Shown here piece by piece: positions 59,642 through 64,000 of a DNA stretch of 64,000 nucleotides. This stretch comes from Pantoea eucalypti (GTDB lineage Bacteria > Pseudomonadota > Gammaproteobacteria > Enterobacterales > Enterobacteriaceae). The stretch's first letter is position 1. Each line of letters starts with the position of its first letter. The stretch spans positions 558,001 to 622,000 of the forward strand of contig NZ_CP045720.1 of NCBI RefSeq assembly GCF_009646115.1, in the 5' to 3' direction. Position numbers and translations under genes: made by a program. The notes under the pieces are model-generated. The model was given only the letters and a program-made list of their open reading frames with translations, was not told the DNA's origin and did no database searches.

Positions 59642-61063
59642 ATGCGCATGCAGCTGTTTGAAGAGCACAACGCTAAGAAGAACGCATTTTCGCTGTTTTT
59701 AGTGACGTTGTTATTTTGCTTTATCGGCGGACACCTGCGCATCCCACAGGAGCTGTCACTGTTCTGGCCAGTCAACGCGATCGTCACTGGCGTTATCGTC
59801 CGAAATCCTTATCTGCATCAGACCCGCTATTACCTGGCTACGTTTGCTGGCATGGTGTTTAACGACACTGTTTTTTCAGGCTGGGCGCTTTCTGCCTTCA
59901 CGCTAAACCTGGCGAATCTTCTGTTTGTGCTGATAGCGGTTACGCTGCTGATAAAGCATCGTCAGAATGATTCCGGAAGGGAGCGCATTATCAATGTGCT
60001 ACGTATTTTCCCCGCCTGCCTGCTGGCCGCGTTAGCCTGTGCCAGCTGGGGGGCACTGGCACAGCAGGCTGATTTCACTGTCGGTCTGGCGATGGCCTGG
60101 GGTGAGTGGTTTAGTGAGCAGTTCTCTACCGGGCTCATGGTGCTGCCGTTTTTGCTGACGCGTGACTGGTCGTCGCTGTCGCCCCGCCAGTTTTTGCAGC
60201 TGCGCAAGCTGGCACCCGTTATCGCTCTGATCTTTTCGATGATGATTGGGGCAATAATGGGTGGCGCAGGTAGCCTGACGTTACCGGTTCCGGCGCTGGT
60301 GTGGTGTGCCATCGTGTTGCCGATGCCGCTGACCAGCCTGGTGATTCTGCTGAGCGGTATTGTCGAAATCATTCTGGTTTCGCACGGCGTAATGAACATT
60401 CAGGGCGATGATACCCTCCTGCCCGTCAGCCACCTGACCTCGGCGCGGCTGGGTGTGGCGACTATCGCAATTAGCCCGCTGATCGTGGCCGCGAGCATGG
60501 ATGCCATTCGCCAGCTGAATCAACGGCTCGCGCTGCGCGCGAATTACGATTTCCTGACCCGGCTGCTGTCGCGTTCCGGCTTATATGAAAGCCTGGGTGC
60601 GGAGCCTATTTTCCCGGATCGTAAGGTGGGTGTGATTCTGCTGGATGTCGACTACTTCAAAGCGATTAATGATAATTTTGGTCATGACGCGGGTGACAGC
60701 GTGCTGGAAGAGATCGCTCGCCGGATGCAGCAGGTTATCGGTAAAGAGGGACGTGTCTGCCGGTTTGGCGGAGAGGAATTTGTGGTGGTGCTGTTCGACC
60801 AGAATCCCGCAAAGCTTTATTTTCTCGCCGAGAGCATCCGGCAGAAGATGGCGAAAGAGAAATTCTGGCTACAGGGCAGTACGGCTACCGTGACCGTCAG
60901 CCTGGGGCTGGCGCATAGCAGTGCCGGAGAAGCGACGGAGTGGCACCGCGTGATTAACCGGCTCATTTCGGCAGCGGATAAAAACCTCTATCTCTCGAAG
61001 CGCAATGGCCGTAACCAGACCTCACCCGTCAACTATTGCGGCATCTCCAGCGACGTGGCATAA
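59642..61063 (+). CDS. Membrane-anchored diguanylate cyclase (GGDEF protein)
   Basis: 473 residues. N-terminal membrane sensor of about eight helices (residues 15-290, MASE1-like), a short linker helix and a C-terminal GGDEF domain (about 305-465) with the active GGEEF motif in VCRFGGEEFVVVL and substrate/metal residues in ILLDVDYFKAINDNFGHDAGD. It makes cyclic di-GMP. The RxxD inhibitory site expected five residues before GGEEF reads GKEG, so product inhibition is probably lost. Ligand of the membrane domain unknown. Convergent with ddlA; its own promoter must lie in the 200-base gap upstream. Confidence 0.9.
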   Translation: MRMQLFEEHNAKKNAFSLFLVTLLFCFIGGHLRIPQELSLFWPVNAIVTGVIVRNPYLHQTRYYLATFAGMVFNDTVFSGWALSAFTLNLANLLFVLIAVTLLIKHRQNDSGRERIINVLRIFPACLLAALACASWGALAQQADFTVGLAMAWGEWFSEQFSTGLMVLPFLLTRDWSSLSPRQFLQLRKLAPVIALIFSMMIGAIMGGAGSLTLPVPALVWCAIVLPMPLTSLVILLSGIVEIILVSHGVMNIQGDDTLLPVSHLTSARLGVATIAISPLIVAASMDAIRQLNQRLALRANYDFLTRLLSRSGLYESLGAEPIFPDRKVGVILLDVDYFKAINDNFGHDAGDSVLEEIARRMQQVIGKEGRVCRFGGEEFVVVLFDQNPAKLYFLAESIRQKMAKEKFWLQGSTATVTVSLGLAHSSAGEATEWHRVINRLISAADKNLYLSKRNGRNQTSPVNYCGISSDVA

Positions 61064-61083
61064 CGCCACGCCGCCGGGGCGGG

Positions 61084-62181
61084 TCAACTGACGCTGCTTT
61101 TCAGCGTGCTGGCCTGCTGGTGGCGTTCAATCGCCAGGTCGATCAGACGGCTGATTAGATCCTGATAGCTGAGCCCGGCTGCCTGCCAGAGTTTCGGGTA
61201 CATGCTGATATTGGTAAAGCCGGGCAGGGTATTCACTTCATTGACGATAATTTCGCCGTCGTCAGTCAGGAACACATCGACGCGCGCCATGCCAAAGCAC
61301 TCCAGCGCGGTAAAGGCCTTGATGGCGACGTCACGAATCGCATCGCTGGTTTCCGCTGCGATAGCCGCCGGGACCACCGTCTGCGCACCGCTCTCAGAGA
61401 TATATTTGGTGTCATACGAGTAGAAGGCGTCATGCACCACCACTTCGCCACAGGGGCTGGCTTCGGGCGCATCGTTGCCCAGCACCGCGCACTCAATCTC
61501 CCGACCTTTTATCCCCTGTTCAATCAGTACTTTGCGGTCAAAGGAGAAAGCCAGTGCCAGCGCGGCATCAAACTCTTCAATGCTATCTACTTTGCTCACG
61601 CCCACTGAAGAACCCTGGTTGGCGGGTTTGATAAACAGCGGCAGACCAAAGCGGGCAATCACGGCCTCTGGATCCAGATGGGCGCGTTGTGCCTGAGTGA
61701 CGCTCAGCCACGGCGCGACGTTGAGGCCGGCATCGCGTAGCAGGCGTTTGGTGAAATCTTTGTCCATGCTCACCGCAGAACCCAGCACATCGGACCCGAC
61801 GAACGGTAAAGAGGCCATACGTAGCAGACCCTGCAGAGAACCATCTTCACCCAGCGTACCGTGAACAATCGGGAAGATAACGTCGATTTGCGACAGTGGA
61901 TGGGCGTTGTGACGGGTGATGATCTGCTGCTGCGTCTTGCCCGGCACCAGCGCCACATCTTCAGCGGCGTGATTCAGTGCGATCAGCGCCGGATTTTCAG
62001 CGTTAAGTAAGAAGTTGGACGCATCATTCAGACGCCAGTGTCCCTGTTTGTCGATGCCCAGCAACACCACGTCAAACCTGGTTTTGTCGATCGCCTCAAG
62101 GATATTTTTGGCCGACTGCAACGACACCTCATGCTCGGCCGACTTCCCGCCAAACACGATCCCTACCCGCAACTTTGTCAT
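61084..62181 (-). CDS. ddlA: D-alanine--D-alanine ligase A
   Basis: 365 residues (E. coli DdlA 364). ATP-grasp fold: [25 protein letters not shown]-terminus in part, [14 protein letters not shown] (ATP-binding) and [10 protein letters not shown] (C-terminal metal and substrate site). Joins two D-alanines for the peptidoglycan pentapeptide. The start ATG at 62181 is supported by homology. Convergent with the diguanylate cyclase; nothing of the E. coli neighbours iraP/phoA is seen upstream. Confidence 0.95.
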   Translation of the reverse strand: MTKLRVGIVFGGKSAEHEVSLQSAKNILEAIDKTRFDVVLLGIDKQGHWRLNDASNFLLNAENPALIALNHAAEDVALVPGKTQQQIITRHNAHPLSQIDVIFPIVHGTLGEDGSLQGLLRMASLPFVGSDVLGSAVSMDKDFTKRLLRDAGLNVAPWLSVTQAQRAHLDPEAVIARFGLPLFIKPANQGSSVGVSKVDSIEEFDAALALAFSFDRKVLIEQGIKGREIECAVLGNDAPEASPCGEVVVHDAFYSYDTKYISESGAQTVVPAAIAAETSDAIRDVAIKAFTALECFGMARVDVFLTDDGEIIVNEVNTLPGFTNISMYPKLWQAAGLSYQDLISRLIDLAIERHQQASTLKSSVS

Positions 62182-62381
62182 CTGTTTTGCCCACTGAAAA
62201 AATCAAAACCACAAGATAGCATGGGGTTTGCGCGGGTTAAATTACCTGAAATCTAAATGCTGGCGACAGTAATTGCCTCGTCAGGCTGTTTTAATCGCAG
62301 CTACCTTTTCTCCATACGTTATCGACAGGTCGCAGGGATAACTTCGGATGAAGAGCGGTTGCAGATCAGAAAGGATGAGAG

Positions 62382-62501
62382 ATGACTAAATCTGACGATC
62401 AGGCAGAGGGCAATGCGGGATATCGCCAGGTTTGGCTGGAGAATATCACAACCCGTTGTCGTACCTTACCCAGTATGGTGTTGCGGGCGCTTTCGGGATA
62501 A
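62382..62501 (+). CDS. Possible small protein, 39 residues
   Basis: ATG at 62382 has AAAGGATGAGAG just upstream, a reasonable ribosome-binding site. The product (MTKSDDQAEGNAGYRQVW...) is polar with no signal peptide or membrane helix and no recognised relatives. It could be chance; reported because of the good initiation context in an otherwise empty region. Confidence 0.25.
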   Translation: MTKSDDQAEGNAGYRQVWLENITTRCRTLPSMVLRALSG

Positions 62502-62670
62502 TGATCTGCGATGTGGCGATGACGCCACATTCAGGACTATCGCTGACGATTCGCGGTGCCGCTTGAGAGGATGAAAACTGTGAGCTGAGGTAAAACGGTC
62601 AGCGTGGAAGATAGCTTCTGCCAGTCTCGCTTGTGTTCACACCAGCAAATATGAGGATGAGTACGTTTTC

Positions 62671-62856
62671 TCAGTTGCTCTCATCTTTGTGCGGCACATC
62701 ATTTCTTTTTTGGTCGGGCGTTATCTTGCATAAAGGTTCGTAGGCAAGACCTGAGATCTTCCTGGTGTCCTTGGCGGGCTTCTTCTCCTTTCGCTTTCCC
62801 GACATGACAGGCCACGCGCTAAATAACTCTGAGAGTATTTCGAAAATCTGATGCAT
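62671..62856 (-). CDS. Possible small basic protein, 61 residues
   Basis: Open frame from ATG 62856 with only a weak GAG upstream. N-terminal amphipathic segment MHQIFEILSELFSAW, then a Lys/Arg-rich, probably disordered remainder. No family recognised; may be spurious. Confidence 0.25.
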   Translation of the reverse strand: MHQIFEILSELFSAWPVMSGKRKEKKPAKDTRKISGLAYEPLCKITPDQKRNDVPHKDESN

Positions 62857-63190
62857 AGCTGTTGCTCACTTGTTCGAGTCAGGCAATGCCAATGACTTTA
62901 ACATGAAGCTAATATTTAATGGGCCGGATTTATGAGAGGCGTTGAGGGTTAGTTACAGGTGAGAAACCGGGTCGCTGTTTCCGGCTTCAGCCATTATTGA
63001 TGCGTGGTGGACTCTTTGAAACCGTCTACTGATTCTGCTGTGTGGCGCCAGCCGTGCCATTGATGATAAAGACTCGCAGAAGGCTCTGCAATTCACGGTC
63101 TTGATTCGGGCTGCTCAGGATAATCAGTTGAGGATTTCCCATGGCAGTGAAAATGCATCGCCACTTTGCCGCCACTCGAAAAGCCAGTAA

Positions 63191-63217
63191 CAAAAAAGCC
63201 GCTTCAACGAGCGGCTT
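63191..63217 (-). terminator. Terminator of the tRNA-Ile locus (minus strand)
   Basis: On the minus strand AAGCCGCT-cgttga-AGCGGCTT followed by TTTT, 29 bases past the CCA end of the tRNA fragment; the normal terminator of the original tRNA gene. Confidence 0.85.
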
Positions 63218-63245
63218 AAGTATATGTTTTTTTTATCACTAAATT

Positions 63246-63294
63246 TGGTGGCCCCTGCTGGGTTTGAACCAGCGACCAGGGGATTATGAGTCCC
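63246..63294 (-). other. Attachment site: 3' part of a tRNA-Ile(CAU) gene
   Basis: The minus strand reads GGGACTCATAATCCCC, then TGGTCGCTGGTTCAAACCCAGC, then AGGGGCCACCA: anticodon loop with CAT, variable loop, full T arm, acceptor 3' strand and encoded CCA of the ileX/ileY-type isoleucine tRNA. The 5' part (acceptor, D arm) is absent; the sequence upstream (ACTTCAAATT) does not pair, and even the last anticodon-stem pair is lost. This is the displaced 3' tRNA segment left at one end of a tyrosine-recombinase integration, so the element lies to the right. Confidence 0.8.
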
Positions 63295-63308
63295 AATTTG
63301 AAGTGAGT

Positions 63309-63331
63309 GAAATCAGTAACTTACTGATTTC
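63309..63331. repeat. Perfect inverted repeat beside the attachment core
   Basis: GAAATCAGTAA-c-TTACTGATTTC, 11-base-pair arms with one central base, 15 bases inside the element. Candidate recombinase or excisionase binding site, or part of a transcription stop. Confidence 0.6.
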
Positions 63332-63612
63332 TAAGTTTCCGCTAGGCCGAATAGTGATGAAAAGTGGCATATAGCGTTGCGCTCTGCTGCCACTTTGCTG
63401 CCAATCATCAATAGAAGATTTCACTTAAATGATAAGTACAATTTTAGAACAGGATTTAAGTTATACATATTTTATCTCTAATTTAAGAACTCCATTTTGA
63501 ACAGTTTTTTGATGTAACTCTCAATGATTTTTTATTTTAAAGGGTTTGTAAAATTCGCCTTAATAATAGTTATAGATTAATAGCTGTTGAATTTTCTTAG
63601 CTTTAATTTACT

Positions 63613-64000
63613 TTAACCTAACATTGAATTGACGAGATTTGAAAACTGTTCAGCAATTTTCGGGTCAAAGGGTTCTTTTCTACCTGTAGCTTCCTGTGCC
63701 TCATCAAATGTATTAGCTTGAATTTTATCGAGCTCAAAATATTTTTTGGTAAATTCCCCTTTTGCACTTCCGGGCATTACATTATAATAAACAATTTTTC
63801 TTCTATTAACTTGAGCCACTAAATATGTTAAGTTTTCATCCCAATTATCAATGTTGGGATGAATAAACTTATAACATTCGGTTTGATAATAATTTTCAGA
63901 AGCTTTGAAATCTTCAAAATCTCCCTCAATAAAAGAAACATCCTCACCTTTAATTCTCATGTTGCATCTTTTACAAGATACTGCCAAATTCATCATCTCA
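63613..64000 (-). CDS. HNH-type nuclease-like protein, C-terminal part (partial)
   Basis: The gene runs off the right edge: the codon before the first internal ATG (63996) is still open (Glu). The 127+ residues seen start with EMMNLAVSCKRCNMRIKGEDV, which fits the second half of the HNH/zinc pattern (N-L-x-x-x-C-x-x-C-N), followed by YKFIHPNIDNWDENLTYL, similar to the hP..D....hL tail seen in HNH proteins of the retron/Septu PtuB type. The catalytic first histidine would be outside the window. AT-rich, unlike the core genes. Could be a defence nuclease of the island; function is inference. Confidence 0.55.
   Translation of the reverse strand, partial: EMMNLAVSCKRCNMRIKGEDVSFIEGDFEDFKASENYYQTECYKFIHPNIDNWDENLTYLVAQVNRRKIVYYNVMPGSAKGEFTKKYFELDKIQANTFDEAQEATGRKEPFDPKIAEQFSNLVNSMLG

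Larger units (their letters stand above)
62182..63190. other. Gene-poor region between ddlA and the tRNA fragment
   Basis: About 1 kb without a confidently recognised gene. It contains the ddlA promoter region, two short open frames reported separately, and, near 63051-63190, a degenerate stretch whose plus-strand translation (IDDKDSQKALQFTVLIRAAQDN) is faintly transposase-like but has no start, no ends and nearby stops. Probably decayed mobile DNA next to an integration hot spot. Confidence 0.5.
63295..64000. mobile_element. End of an integrated element (genomic island or prophage)
   Basis: Begins where tRNA identity stops and runs off the window. The DNA is visibly AT-rich compared with the rest of the window. 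63295-63612 has no gene; the only gene seen is the HNH-type protein at the right edge. No integrase is in the window; it would be expected at the other end or further right. Confidence 0.6.

Noticed and set aside
63051..63190. Possible IS4-type transposase remnant
   Set aside because: Only one short faintly similar stretch (DDKDSQ...FTVLIRAAQDN), no inverted repeats or catalytic motif; too weak to call.
63246..63360. Complete tRNA-Ile gene
   Set aside because: No D arm or 5' acceptor strand can be found upstream; only the 3' part matches.

Overview
The window is a stretch of enterobacterial chromosome, most likely from Pantoea or another member of the Erwiniaceae. Almost every gene matches an Escherichia coli K-12 chromosomal gene by recognisable sequence and local order, but with divergences typical of that family: no msrA beside tamA, uxaB inserted between uxaC and uxaA, and an intact cybC. 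Genus assignment is an inference from gene content; no 16S gene is present.

Layout. 1-9.9 kb: end of cysQ, ytfJ, ytfK, ytfL(paeA), the tamA-tamB-ytfP outer-membrane assembly operon, ppa. 10-13.5 kb: an accessory patch (DUF441 membrane protein, LprI-like periplasmic protein, chemoreceptor, AT-rich orphan membrane protein) where E. coli carries ytfQRT-yjfF. 13.5-18.6 kb: fbp, mpl, darP, pmbA(tldE), cybC. 18.6-26.5 kb: a nine-gene cassette of mostly uncharacterised families (stand-alone PRD protein, SFCGS glycine-rich protein, DUF4312, DUF4311, DUF4310, amidohydrolase, DgaE-like PLP lyase, DgaF-like aldolase, and a PRD/EIIB/EIIA regulator). This is the most interesting system here: it looks like a complete uptake and catabolism pathway for an unknown, probably amino-sugar-acid-like substrate, with a transporter of no known mechanism and phosphotransferase-type regulatory domains but no recognisable PTS permease. 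26.5-33.9 kb: yhaJ-yhaK, dolP-diaA-yraN-lpoA, rsmI, then the RNase P RNA gene rnpB followed by five tandem copies of a repeat derived from its own 3' end, each with its own terminator. 33.9-38.2 kb: yqjG, yqjF, yqjK-E-D-C, mzrA-yqjA (envelope and membrane stress). 38.5-45.4 kb: the hexuronate regulon exuR-exuT and uxaCBA, with three ExuR-type operators and a CRP-like site. 45.6-54.9 kb: sstT, alx with a yybP-ykoY (manganese) riboswitch leader, ygjR, a CLC chloride transporter, ygjP, rlmG, fadH. 55-62.2 kb: a PgeF-like paralogue, an e(P4)-type acid phosphatase, a carbonic anhydrase-SulP operon, a diguanylate cyclase, ddlA.

62.2-64 kb is gene-poor and ends in what I read as the boundary of an integrated element: at 63246-63294 (minus strand) only the 3' part of a tRNA-Ile(CAU) gene with its terminator is present, and beyond it the DNA becomes AT-rich and carries the C-terminal part of an HNH-type protein that runs off the window. 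The rest of that island lies to the right.

Start codons were chosen by homology and ribosome-binding sites; several are downstream of the longest open frame and this is noted per gene. No database search, folding program or composition calculation was run.
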